A stretch of DNA of 13,548 bases from Candidatus Omnitrophota bacterium (GTDB taxonomy: Bacteria > Omnitrophota > Gorgyraeia > Gygaellales > Profunditerraquicolaceae), in assembly GCA_016867095.1 (NCBI GenBank), contig VGKK01000022.1, positions 1-13,548 of the forward strand, written 5' to 3'. The position numbers were made by a program, and so were the translations under genes. Shown piece by piece: positions 1 through 7,334 of this stretch. The notes beneath the pieces are model-generated. The model did not search any database, was not told the origin of the DNA, and saw only the letters and a program-made list of their open reading frames with translations. How positions within the stretch are numbered: position 1 is the first letter of the stretch; each line of letters starts with the position of its first letter.

Positions 1-786
1 AAAAGATTAAAGGCCAATCCTAAAATAAAAGCCGTATTTACCACCTTGTGCGAGACTTCCACCGGCGTATCCTGCGATATTGAGGCAATCGGTAACGTTG
101 TAAAAAATACAGAGGCGGTTTTAGTAGTGGATGCCATCAGCGGCCTGGGCGCGATTCCTTTAGCCACTGATGCCTGGAATTGCGATATGGTAGTCTCCGG
201 TTCGCAAAAAGGGTTGATGCTTCCGCCAGGCCTGGGCTTTATTTCCGTCAGCCCAAAGGCCTGGAAATTAGTCAACAGCGCGAAATCTCCGAGATACTAT
301 TTTGATTTACGCGCCGCCAAAAAGGCCCTGGATAAGACCGATACGCCGTTTACTCCGGCGATAACTTTAATCATCGCCCTTTGCGAGGCCTTAAGGATGA
401 TCAGGGAAGATACCCTGGAGAATGTTTTTATGCGCCACAAGAAAATGGCAGATGCCACCCGGGCAGCGGTCAAGGCGCTTGGCCTGGAGCTATTTGCTCC
501 GAGCGCAGCCTCGGATGTGGTTACCGCGGCAAAAGTCCCCCAGGGCATAGATGGAGAAAAATTAGTCAAGACTATGCGCGATACTTACGGAGTGACTATT
601 GCCGGAGGCCAGAGCGAATTAAAAGGCAAGGTTTTTCGTATCGCCCATATGGGCTTTATTGAAGAGTTTGATATTATCGCCGGGATTTCCTGTTTGGAAA
701 AAGTCCTGGCGCAGATGGGTTACAAATTTCAACTAGGCGCGGGAGTAAAGGCAGCTGAAGAGATATTTAATAAGACCGTGTCTTAA
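1..786 (+). CDS. Class V aminotransferase (serine-pyruvate/alanine-glyoxylate family), 5'-truncated by window edge
   Basis: This is the C-terminal 261 residues of a PLP-dependent fold-type I aminotransferase. The frame is open from base 1, so the real start lies upstream. An early segment CETSTGV is typical of the alanine-glyoxylate/serine-pyruvate family. The PLP lysine is the K of SGSQKGLMLPPG (codon 208-210, residue 70 of the fragment), followed by a normal small C-terminal domain. The family is usually about 380 residues, so roughly 120 are missing. Members transfer amino groups between alanine or serine and glyoxylate, pyruvate or hydroxypyruvate. Some sit next to serA (as in Thermotoga) and are thought to replace phosphoserine aminotransferase. 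SerA follows 356 bp downstream, which suggests, but does not prove, a role in serine metabolism. Family confidence is high; substrate is unknown. Confidence 0.9.
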   Translation, partial: KRLKANPKIKAVFTTLCETSTGVSCDIEAIGNVVKNTEAVLVVDAISGLGAIPLATDAWNCDMVVSGSQKGLMLPPGLGFISVSPKAWKLVNSAKSPRYYFDLRAAKKALDKTDTPFTPAITLIIALCEALRMIREDTLENVFMRHKKMADATRAAVKALGLELFAPSAASDVVTAAKVPQGIDGEKLVKTMRDTYGVTIAGGQSELKGKVFRIAHMGFIEEFDIIAGISCLEKVLAQMGYKFQLGAGVKAAEEIFNKTVS

Positions 787-818
787 TTAGGTAGGCAAGC
801 AAGTAGCATGTTAAAACG

Positions 819-1098
819 AATATCAGAAGCTCAGAGTATTAGAACGAGATAATCAGACTATCGGATTATCAGAGAAAATGCAAAATTTCCTTATTTCCGG
901 TATTCTGATAATCTGATACTCCCGCTCTGATATTGAGACCGTTGAAAAAGCCAGTTTACACCGCCAAACCGCAAAATGTCCGCAGAAGCGCAAAGTTTTT
1001 CTCGTCGCTGAATTTTTTGCGGCTTTGCGGTATTTAGCGTTTTTGCAGTGTCAAGGGTAGTTTTTCAATGCTCTGATATTCCGATACTCTGATACTCG
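819..1098. repeat. Degenerate ATCAGA/TCTGAT word array with inverted halves, in the aminotransferase-serA spacer
   Basis: The 356-bp spacer holds no gene. Its left half carries the word ATCAGA and variants (about 820-827, 831-836, 852-857, 867-874). After a short A/T core (875-900) the complementary word TCTGATA/CTCTGATATT recurs (about 904-934 and again 1070-1098). The halves are inverted, so the transcript could fold into a long imperfect hairpin. A separate palindrome (941-1068) interrupts the right half. The similarity is of words rather than exact copies, unlike CRISPR or simple tandem repeats. Function unknown. Confidence 0.7.
941..1069. repeat. MITE-like imperfect inverted repeat (about 127 bp)
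   Basis: TTGAAAAA (942-949) is matched by TTTTTCAA (1061-1068). Inside these, the arms at about 955-995 and 1019-1055 pair over roughly 40 positions with about three quarters identity; the words CCGCAAA and TTTGCGG dominate. The element is bracketed by an identical 11-bp sequence, GCTCTGATATT, at 924-934 and 1070-1080. That could be a target-site duplication, or two words of the surrounding array. No coding capacity. Confidence 0.55.
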
Positions 1099-1130
1099 CA
1101 ATTAGTCAAAGCTATAAGATATATTATACC

Positions 1131-1136
1131 AGGAGG
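1131..1136 (+). promoter_or_regulatory. Ribosome binding site of serA
   Basis: A perfect AGGAGG lies 6 nt before the ATG at 1143 and fixes the serA start. The A/T-rich stretch just upstream (about 1111-1129) resembles a -10 region, but no convincing -35 is visible. Confidence 0.85.
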
Positions 1137-1142
1137 CTTTGC

Positions 1143-2729
1143 ATGATTAAGATCTTAGTCAGCGACGCGTTATCCGAAGAAGGTTTAAAAATCCTTAAAG
1201 AGGCCAAGGAGTTTCAAGTGGATACCAAGACCGACCTTAAGCCCGACGCCCTGAAGGAGGCCATTAAAGATTACGACGCGCTTATTGTCAGGAGCGCGAC
1301 CAAGGTGACTAAGGATGTTATCGCCGCCGCCGCGAAATTAAAGGTAATCGGCCGCGCCGGCGTGGGCCTGGATAACGTGGATCTGGAGGCAGCCACCCAA
1401 AAAGGCATTATCGTGATGAATACCCCGGGCGGCAATACCATTTCCACTGCCGAGCATACAATGAGCATGATCCTGGCCCTTTCCCGCAATATCCCCCAGG
1501 CCGCCGCCTCCACCAGAAAAGGCGAATGGAAGCGTTCAAAATTTATGGGCGTGGAGGTTTACGGCAAGGTGCTGGGCATTGTGGGCTTAGGAAGGATCGG
1601 CAAAGAATTAGCCAAGCGCGCGATGTCCTTTGGGATGAGGGTGGCAGCGTATGACCCGTTTCTCTCGCGCGAAGTTGCCGAGGGGCTGGGAATAGAGGTA
1701 TTGGAGTTGAAAGAATTATTTGCCCGCGCCGACTATATCAGCGTGCATACCCCTTTAACCGAAGAGACCAAGCACTTAATTTCTACCAAGGCCTTTGGCC
1801 TGATGAAGAATGGGGTGCGCGTAATTAATTGCGCGCGCGGAGGGATTATTGATGAGGCAGCCCTGGCAAGCGCGATTAAGGAAGGTAAAGTCGCGGGCGC
1901 GGCCCTGGATGTTTTTGAGCAGGAGCCGGTATCGCCGGAAAATGAGCTGCTGAGATTAGATAATGTGATTACCACGCCGCATTTGGGCGCGTCCACCGAA
2001 GAGGCGCAGGTAAATGTGGCCATAGAGGTGTCGGAAATTGTGCGCGACGCGCTCCTGGGCCGCGGTATCCGTAATGCCGCCAATTACCCCTGCCTGGAGC
2101 AGGAGGTTTGTAAATTTCTGGATCCGTATATTAATTTATGCGACAATCTGGGCAAGTTTTGCGCGCAACTGGCAGAAGGCAGGTTTCAGGAATTAAATAT
2201 AAGTTATAGCGGGGAACTTACCAGGTATGAAGTGAGCCCTCTTACTATGGCGCTGGTGAAGGGGCTGCTTACCCCGATATTAAAAGAGAGCGTCAACTTT
2301 ATTAACGCCGTGAGCCTGGCTAGGGAAAGAGGGATAAATATCAAGGAGATAAAATCCGCCAGGGAAGAAGAGTTTGTAAATTTAATTCAGCTGGAGATAA
2401 AGACCGATAAAGAAACTAGGAAAATCGGCGGCACCCTTTCTCCCAATAAGCAGCCGCGTATCGTCAAGGTGGACGCTTATTATGTTGAGGTTTCTCCCGC
2501 GGGCAATATGATTGTGATCCAGAATTGGGATAAGCCTGGGATTATCGGCAACCTGGGCACGCTTTTAGGCGGGCAGAATATTAATATCGCGGCAATGACC
2601 TTTGGCCGCGAAAAACCCGGCGGAAAGGCAATCACCGTATTAAACGTGGATAGTCCGGTATCCGGGGAGGCTCTGGATAAAATCAAGAAGATAGAGAATA
2701 TCTTATCGGTAAAGTTGATAAATATATGA
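1143..2729 (+). CDS. serA: D-3-phosphoglycerate dehydrogenase
   Basis: Catalyses NAD-dependent oxidation of 3-phosphoglycerate to 3-phosphohydroxypyruvate, the first step of serine synthesis in the cytoplasm. At 528 residues it is the long form. The substrate/nucleotide-binding domains occupy about 1-310, with the Rossmann motif GLGRIG at 148-153 and the 2-hydroxyacid dehydrogenase triad Arg232 (CARGG), Glu261 (FEQEP) and His280 (TPHLGAST). An intervening ASB-type domain spans about 320-450. A C-terminal ACT domain spans about 455-528 (QNWDKPGIIGNLGTLLG); in relatives it binds serine for feedback inhibition. The start is supported by AGGAGG. The stop overlaps the next ATG (ATGA), so the next gene is probably translationally coupled. 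The aminotransferase upstream may supply the next pathway step. Confidence 0.96.
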   Translation: MIKILVSDALSEEGLKILKEAKEFQVDTKTDLKPDALKEAIKDYDALIVRSATKVTKDVIAAAAKLKVIGRAGVGLDNVDLEAATQKGIIVMNTPGGNTISTAEHTMSMILALSRNIPQAAASTRKGEWKRSKFMGVEVYGKVLGIVGLGRIGKELAKRAMSFGMRVAAYDPFLSREVAEGLGIEVLELKELFARADYISVHTPLTEETKHLISTKAFGLMKNGVRVINCARGGIIDEAALASAIKEGKVAGAALDVFEQEPVSPENELLRLDNVITTPHLGASTEEAQVNVAIEVSEIVRDALLGRGIRNAANYPCLEQEVCKFLDPYINLCDNLGKFCAQLAEGRFQELNISYSGELTRYEVSPLTMALVKGLLTPILKESVNFINAVSLARERGINIKEIKSAREEEFVNLIQLEIKTDKETRKIGGTLSPNKQPRIVKVDAYYVEVSPAGNMIVIQNWDKPGIIGNLGTLLGGQNINIAAMTFGREKPGGKAITVLNVDSPVSGEALDKIKKIENILSVKLINI

Positions 2730-4465
2730 GGGAATTCTTATTTTTAATTTTTAATTTTACATTTTTAATTTTAAATTTTAAATTCGCCTGCTATGCCAAA
2801 GAGATTACTATTTTATACACCAGCGATACCCGCGCCATGATTTATCCCTGCAGCTGTCCCAATGAGCCGGACGGCGGCCTGGCGCGCAGGGCGGCTTTAA
2901 TTAAAGAATTAAGAAAGGAAAATCCCAATACCCTGGTTTTGGATGCGGGCGGTTTTTTTGCCGGCGGACTGCTGGATGAAAATAGCCAGAGCCTGGACTT
3001 GGAAAAGGAACGCGCCAGGATTAATCTTAAGGCGATGGAACTGATGCGCTATGACGCGGCGGTAATCGGGGATGACGAATTTAATTTTGGCCGGCAGTTC
3101 CTGGAGGAAAATATAGCCAATACCAGCATATTCTTTTTGTCGTGCAACCTCGAGCCTAATAATATAACACTGCCTTATACGATCAAGGAAATCGCCGGAG
3201 TTAAAATCGGAATTATCGGCCTGGCCAGTTTTAGTTCCGAAGACAAGACCGGCGGCTTGAAGCTTAGGGATGCGGCTGAGGCGGTTAAGCAGGCCAGGGA
3301 AGAATTAAAAAATAACGGCGCTACTTTCATTGTGCTTTTGAGCCACATGAAGGAAGGCGAAGATTTAAACCTCCTTAAGGGGGTTGTTGACGGTATTGAT
3401 ATTCTGATAATAGGCAATAGCCGTAGTGAAGGCAAGCTGTTAACCAAGATTGGCTCTACCTTAGTTTTACGCTCGGGTTGGCAAGGCCGCAGGCTGGGTA
3501 AGTTATCCTTGACGATAGAGGATAACCGGATTACAGGCTCTAGGGCGGAAGAATTGCGCCTGTCTGATAAAATCCGTAATGACCCCGCGGTATCGGCTAT
3601 TTTACCCAGGTGTTTTTCGGATGCCAATTGTAAAAAAGAAGGTTTTGCCGGCATTTGCCAGAACGCCGGCAGCCTAAGCTCCCGCTGCCTGTTTACCGAG
3701 GCCGCCAAGATTAATATTTCAATTATTATGCCCAAGGCCTGCCGCGTCTGCGATACGCATACCACGCTGAATTATTTAAGGAAGCAGTTCCCGGGCCTGG
3801 TTGTTTCTTACCTATATTATCCTGAGGCTAAGGCCAGCAGGCTGGTCAAGGGCCTGGAGATTAAAACCCTGCCGGCTTACATTTTTAATAGAGACATAGA
3901 GAGGGAGAAGGGCTTTACGGAGCTGAAGGGTGCGCTGGAGAGAAAAGGCGATTTTTACATTTTAAAACCGCAATTCTCCGGCCTTTCTTACTACTTGGAC
4001 AGAAAAAGCATAAAAGGCAAATTAGACCTATTAATCAGTCTATACGCTAAAAATACCGCCGAAGTTTTAAGCGTCATAAGGGAATTTAGTCCGACGGTAC
4101 ATTTTCTGGCTGTGCAGCAGGGTGACGGGTTTGACGCCGCCAGGGGCAATATTGAGGTGGAAGAATACCTGCGCGCGATGTGCGTGCAAAGATATTATCC
4201 TCAAGGATTCTGGGATTACATCACTTGCCGCGCGGATTCAGTTAACAGTACCTGGTGGGAGGATTGTTTGGCCAAATACGATACCGCCAGGATAAAAATC
4301 TGCGCCCGCAGCCAGGAGGGCGCGGCGCTTTTACGAGGGAATATCAGCCTGAACAAGGAATTAAAGATTATGTTTGGGCCTACCTATCTTTTGGACAACC
4401 AGGAGATATTTACGACGCAGGGCGCGCCTAGTAAAAAGGAATTAAAAAAAGTAATCAAGAGGTGA
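2726..4465 (+). CDS. Secreted fusion protein: degenerate 5'-nucleotidase-like metallophosphatase + Cys-rich module + thioredoxin-like region
   Basis: A 579-residue exported protein. Residues 1-24 form a signal peptide encoded by an A/T word array. Residues about 25-275 have the layout of UshA/5'-nucleotidase metallophosphatases (GGLARRAALI at 50-59, LDAG at 72-75, LLSH at 204-207). However, the usual metal ligands are changed: DTR where DxH is expected, LDAGG for LDAGD, GDDEF for GNHEF, and IIGNSRS for GHxH. Hydrolase activity is therefore doubtful. A CSC pair (Cys42, Cys44) precedes the GGLARR motif, as in 'PCGC' variants of this family. Next comes a four-cysteine module (Cys296, 302, 311, 321), then a thioredoxin-like region with CRVC (339-342). 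The C-terminal part (about 430-579) has Cys486, 501, 514 and 526 and a DsbA/GILT-like flavour. It overlaps serA by 4 nt, and the synthase follows after 4 nt. A periplasmic thiol-redox role is inference. Confidence 0.6.
   Translation: MREFLFLIFNFTFLILNFKFACYAKEITILYTSDTRAMIYPCSCPNEPDGGLARRAALIKELRKENPNTLVLDAGGFFAGGLLDENSQSLDLEKERARINLKAMELMRYDAAVIGDDEFNFGRQFLEENIANTSIFFLSCNLEPNNITLPYTIKEIAGVKIGIIGLASFSSEDKTGGLKLRDAAEAVKQAREELKNNGATFIVLLSHMKEGEDLNLLKGVVDGIDILIIGNSRSEGKLLTKIGSTLVLRSGWQGRRLGKLSLTIEDNRITGSRAEELRLSDKIRNDPAVSAILPRCFSDANCKKEGFAGICQNAGSLSSRCLFTEAAKINISIIMPKACRVCDTHTTLNYLRKQFPGLVVSYLYYPEAKASRLVKGLEIKTLPAYIFNRDIEREKGFTELKGALERKGDFYILKPQFSGLSYYLDRKSIKGKLDLLISLYAKNTAEVLSVIREFSPTVHFLAVQQGDGFDAARGNIEVEEYLRAMCVQRYYPQGFWDYITCRADSVNSTWWEDCLAKYDTARIKICARSQEGAALLRGNISLNKELKIMFGPTYLLDNQEIFTTQGAPSKKELKKVIKR
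2738..2785. repeat. A/T word array (ATTTTTAA type) inside the signal-peptide coding region
   Basis: Reiterated TTTTTAATTTT units fill codons about 5-20 of the preceding entry's gene. The stretch ATTTTTAATTTTTAA also occurs in the cdsA-dxr spacer (around 13270-13285). The rest of the gene is of ordinary mixed composition. Confidence 0.7.
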
Positions 4466-4469
4466 AGAG

Positions 4470-5711
4470 ATGACGAATAGGCCTAAGATATACCTTATTG
4501 ACGTAACTAACCGCGACGGGGTGCAGACTTCGCGGATTTGTCTTTCTAAATTACAGAAGACAATGATAAACCTGTACCTGAACGATATGGGAGTTTTTCA
4601 AACCGAGTTTGGCTTTCCGGTTACCCGCCACGAAACAAATTATCTCAATGCCAATTTGGAATTAGCCAAAAAAGAAGTCCTCTTTCCAATCAGGCCGGGG
4701 GGCTGGATCAGGGCGACCAAAGAAGATGTGAGGACCGCCTTCAAGCTCCTGCCGCAGATAAAGCACTTGAATTTATCCATTTCCACTTCCGACCAGATGA
4801 TTATCCATAAATTTAAAGGCAAGCTTGACCACCAGTCGGTAATAAAGGAGATGAGCGAGGCGGTAAAGGAAGCCAAGAAGGCCGGCGCTGCGTCTTGCGG
4901 CGTAAACGCCGAGGATGCCTCGCGCACGCGCATGGATTATTTAATTGAATTCGCGCACGCGGCAAAGGAGGCGGGCGCGGACAGGATCCGTTATTGCGAT
5001 ACCCTGGGCGTGGATACTCCTTTTACCATTTACGAAAGAATAAAGCTGCTGGCCGAAGATGTGGGGATAGCTATGGAAATCCACGGCCACAATGACCTGG
5101 GGCTGGTGGTGGCCAATTCTATCGCGGGCGCAAAGGCCGCTATTGATGCCGGTGTGGACGCCTACATCAATACTTGTATTAACGGCATGGGTGAGCGCGC
5201 GGGCAACGCGGACCTGGTTTCGGTAATTTTAAGCCTTAAATATGGAAACGGGATGCAGCAGAATTATCATCTTGACGATAAGGTGGACCTGAAGATGGCC
5301 TGGAAAATTTGTAAATATGCCTCGTATGCCTTTGGCGTGCCGATACCGATAAATCAGCCCGGCGTGGGCGCCAATGCCTTTGCCCATGAGTCGGGGATAC
5401 ACGCCGACGGAGCGTTAAAAGACAGGCGCAATTACGAGCTCTATGATTTTGAGGAACTGGGCCGCGGAGAACCCGAGATTATTGAAACCGGCCGCAAAAT
5501 CACCGCCGGAGAATATTCCGGCATCAAAGGCTTCCGGAATGTCTATGAAAAATTGGAGGTTGAGTTTGGCGATGATCAGGAGGCGACGCAGGTCCTGGAG
5601 CTGGTGCGTTATGCCAATGTGCATAATCAAAAGCCCCTGGTGGATGACGAACTGAAGTTTATTGCCAGCTATCCTGAGATTGCCCGCAAGATTTTTACCA
5701 TGAGCCCGTAA
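4470..5711 (+). CDS. Homocitrate/isopropylmalate-synthase family acyltransferase (possible Re-citrate synthase)
   Basis: A 413-residue DRE-TIM metallolyase of the HMGL-like family, which condenses acetyl-CoA with a 2-oxoacid. Visible features are the N-terminal RDG (Arg15-Asp16; catalytic Arg and metal Asp), the metal-binding HGHND (His205, His207), the synthase signature NGMGERAGN (238-246), and the helper His in FAHESGIHADG (304-314). There is no C-terminal LeuA allosteric domain, which argues against classical 2-isopropylmalate synthase. DVTNRDGVQTSR and LSISTSDQMI are features I associate with homocitrate-synthase-annotated proteins, including the clade with characterised Re-citrate synthases of anaerobes (e.g. 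Dehalococcoides). No leucine, lysine or nitrogen-fixation gene is nearby to settle the substrate. The ATG lies 4 nt after the previous stop, with GAGGTGA as ribosome site. Family is sure; exact reaction is not. Confidence 0.88.
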   Translation: MTNRPKIYLIDVTNRDGVQTSRICLSKLQKTMINLYLNDMGVFQTEFGFPVTRHETNYLNANLELAKKEVLFPIRPGGWIRATKEDVRTAFKLLPQIKHLNLSISTSDQMIIHKFKGKLDHQSVIKEMSEAVKEAKKAGAASCGVNAEDASRTRMDYLIEFAHAAKEAGADRIRYCDTLGVDTPFTIYERIKLLAEDVGIAMEIHGHNDLGLVVANSIAGAKAAIDAGVDAYINTCINGMGERAGNADLVSVILSLKYGNGMQQNYHLDDKVDLKMAWKICKYASYAFGVPIPINQPGVGANAFAHESGIHADGALKDRRNYELYDFEELGRGEPEIIETGRKITAGEYSGIKGFRNVYEKLEVEFGDDQEATQVLELVRYANVHNQKPLVDDELKFIASYPEIARKIFTMSP

Positions 5712-5731
5712 TGTATGGGTAAAAAATAAGG

Positions 5732-5812
5732 GGTCACCAGGTCACAAAGTCACAAGGTCACCAGTTGTTGTTAGTTAGTTGGTCAGCAAGATATCTGGCA
5801 ACTACGGGTGAC
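5732..5812. repeat. GGTCAC word array with inverted right part, upstream of purA
   Basis: GGTCACC, AGGTCACA, AAGTCACA and AGGTCACC follow one another with 8-nt spacing (5732-5762). GTCACCAGTTG (5757-5767) is imperfectly complementary to CAACTACGGGTGAC (5799-5812), so the transcript could form a hairpin before purA. No gene in this 128-bp spacer. Confidence 0.6.
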
Positions 5813-5839
5813 GTGGTAAATGCGAATGGATTTGTTATT

Positions 5840-7111
5840 ATGAATATCATCATAGTAGGCACGCAATGGGGCGATGAAGGCAAGGGTAAGATAATTGATA
5901 TCTTATCCCAGAAGGTTGACTATATCGTGCGTTATCAGGGCGGCAGCAATGCCGGCCATACCGTGGTAGTCAATGGCCAGGAGTACATATTCCATCTGAT
6001 ACCTTCGGGTATTTTGCATAAGGAAAAGATTTGCTGTATCGGCAACGGCGTGGTGGTTGACCCGGCAGTGCTCCTTAAGGAAATCAACGGTTTATCCGCC
6101 CTGGGGATAAAGGTCGGCAGGCGCTTGAAGATTTCCACGCTGGCGCATGTAATCTTACCTTATCATAAAATCCTGGATATGCTCCGCGAGACAAAGCGGA
6201 CGCAGAAAATAGGCACTACCGGCAGGGGCATCGGCCCCTGTTACGCGGACAAAATCAGCCGCTGCGGCATCAGGATGATTGACCTGTTAAATCCGCGCGT
6301 TTTCCGGGATAAATTAAAGGATAACTTCAGGGAAAAGAATGAAATTTTCAAAAAAGTTTATCGGCATAGCGGCTTTGATTTTAACCAGATTTACCGCCAA
6401 TACCTCAAATACGGCAAGATTTTTTCCCCTTACATTTGCGACACCCACTTGTTATTAAACGAGGCGCACCAGCATAAAAAAGACATCCTTTGCGAAGGCG
6501 CGCAAGGCACATTTTTAGACATTGATTTTGGGACATATCCGTTTGTGACTTCTTCTTCGGCAACCGCGGGCGGCGCCTGCATCGGCAGCGGTATTTCCCC
6601 CTTAAAAATAGATAAGGTTATAGGTGTGGCCAAGGCCTATACTACCCGGGTCGGCGAGGGGCCGTTTGTGACGGAATTTGCGCCCGCCTTTTCCAAATTT
6701 ATGCGCGAAAAAGGCAATGAATTCGGCGCTACCACGGGTAGGCCGCGCCGGTGCGGCTGGTTTGACAGTGTTATGGTAAAAGAAGCGGTCCTGTTAAACG
6801 GCATATCGGAGCTGGCGATAATGAAACTGGATGTGTTAGACGGCTTAAAGGCTATTAAGGTATGCACGGCCTATGAATATAAAGGTAAGAGATTCCGGCA
6901 GTTCCCTTATGATATAGAGGTATTAAGGAAGGCTAGGCCGGTGTATAAAGAATTATCCGGCTGGCGCCAAACCATAGATAAACCAAGATGTTACCGTGAT
7001 TTGCCTACGGCGGCAAAAAATTACCTGGCTTATCTAGGCGATATCCTGAATACCAGAGTTTCCCTGGTTTCCGTAGGTTCATCCCGGGAGGAAACGATTT
7101 CGCTTGAATAA
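5840..7111 (+). CDS. purA: Adenylosuccinate synthetase
   Basis: Joins IMP and aspartate, driven by GTP, to give adenylosuccinate, the first committed step to AMP in the cytoplasm. The 423-residue product is of normal length and complete. Motifs in order: P-loop VGTQWGDEGKGK with catalytic Asp12; GGSNAGHT with His40; IGTTGRGIGPCYADK; EGAQGTFLDIDFGTYP with SSSATAGG; TTRVGEGPF; GATTGRPRRCGWFD; and the guanine-binding KLDVLDGL. The ATG at 5840 is chosen because PurA begins with this MNIIIVGTQWGDEG sequence. The frame stays open upstream to 5765, but that extension would run through the GGTCAC repeat and matches nothing in the family. No clear Shine-Dalgarno precedes the ATG; a seven-codon frame at 5820-5843 ends in ATGA at the start. 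Stem-loops follow the stop. Confidence 0.97.
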   Translation: MNIIIVGTQWGDEGKGKIIDILSQKVDYIVRYQGGSNAGHTVVVNGQEYIFHLIPSGILHKEKICCIGNGVVVDPAVLLKEINGLSALGIKVGRRLKISTLAHVILPYHKILDMLRETKRTQKIGTTGRGIGPCYADKISRCGIRMIDLLNPRVFRDKLKDNFREKNEIFKKVYRHSGFDFNQIYRQYLKYGKIFSPYICDTHLLLNEAHQHKKDILCEGAQGTFLDIDFGTYPFVTSSSATAGGACIGSGISPLKIDKVIGVAKAYTTRVGEGPFVTEFAPAFSKFMREKGNEFGATTGRPRRCGWFDSVMVKEAVLLNGISELAIMKLDVLDGLKAIKVCTAYEYKGKRFRQFPYDIEVLRKARPVYKELSGWRQTIDKPRCYRDLPTAAKNYLAYLGDILNTRVSLVSVGSSREETISLE

Positions 7112-7124
7112 CATAGGAAATTAT

Positions 7125-7203
7125 GTCCCCCTTGTTTTCTCCGAAAACAAAGCAGGGGGGGGCACGAAAAATCGCATAAAATTAGGGGCACAGGCGATTT
7201 TTC
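7125..7203 (+). terminator. Two consecutive hairpins after purA, probable terminator region
   Basis: First hairpin: TTGTTTTC (7132-7139) pairs with GAAAACAA (7143-7150), extended by CCCCC (7127-7131) against the G-run at 7155-7162 with a small bulge. Second hairpin: GAAAAATCGC (7166-7175) pairs perfectly with GCGATTTTTC (7194-7203) around an 18-nt loop, and its right arm supplies a T-run. The promoter of the next operon begins immediately after. Confidence 0.55.
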
Positions 7204-7206
7204 TGC

Positions 7207-7235
7207 TTGACTAACTTTGTTGGTTGTGTTATAGT
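7207..7235 (+). promoter_or_regulatory. Sigma70-type promoter of the OmpA-like operon
   Basis: TTGACT (-35, 7207-7212), a 17-nt spacer and TATAGT (-10, 7230-7235) match the consensus well. A start near 7242 would give a leader of about 90 nt containing the ATCCGTG repeat. Confidence 0.65.
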
Positions 7236-7251
7236 TAAACCCTAAATTTTT

Positions 7252-7320
7252 GCGCGGATGAAACACGGATAAAAGACGTTGTCCGTGTAAATCCGTAGGA
7301 AATCCGCGTGAATCCGTATT
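7252..7320. repeat. ATCCGTG word array with inverted halves in the OmpA leader
   Basis: CGGATGAAACACGGAT (7255-7270) is followed after a short core by TCCGTGTAAATCCGTAGG and further ATCCGCG/ATCCGTA words up to 7318. ACACGGAT and ATCCGTGT are complementary, so the leader RNA may fold before the ribosome site AAAGGA (7323-7328). Confidence 0.6.
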
Positions 7321-7334
7321 AGAAAGGATAATAA

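Noticed and set aside
46..786. TTG at 46 as start of the aminotransferase
   Set aside because: The frame is open to base 1 and the residues before 46 (KAVFTT) continue the family pattern, so the gene is simply cut by the window.
819..1098. CRISPR array
   Set aside because: Words are short, degenerate, irregularly spaced and inverted; there are no constant repeats with unique spacers and no cas genes.
1733..2083. 116-codon minus-strand frame within serA
   Set aside because: Antisense to the conserved catalytic part of serA; low-complexity Ser/Pro/Arg composition typical of a shadow frame.
3175..3765. 196-codon open frame on the minus strand
   Set aside because: It lies wholly inside the fusion-protein gene, has no family resemblance and no ribosome site; it mirrors the codon pattern of the + gene.
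5765..5839. Upstream TTG start for purA
   Set aside because: The extra 25 residues are translated repeat and spacer; PurA proteins begin at the MNIIIVGTQWGDEG motif.
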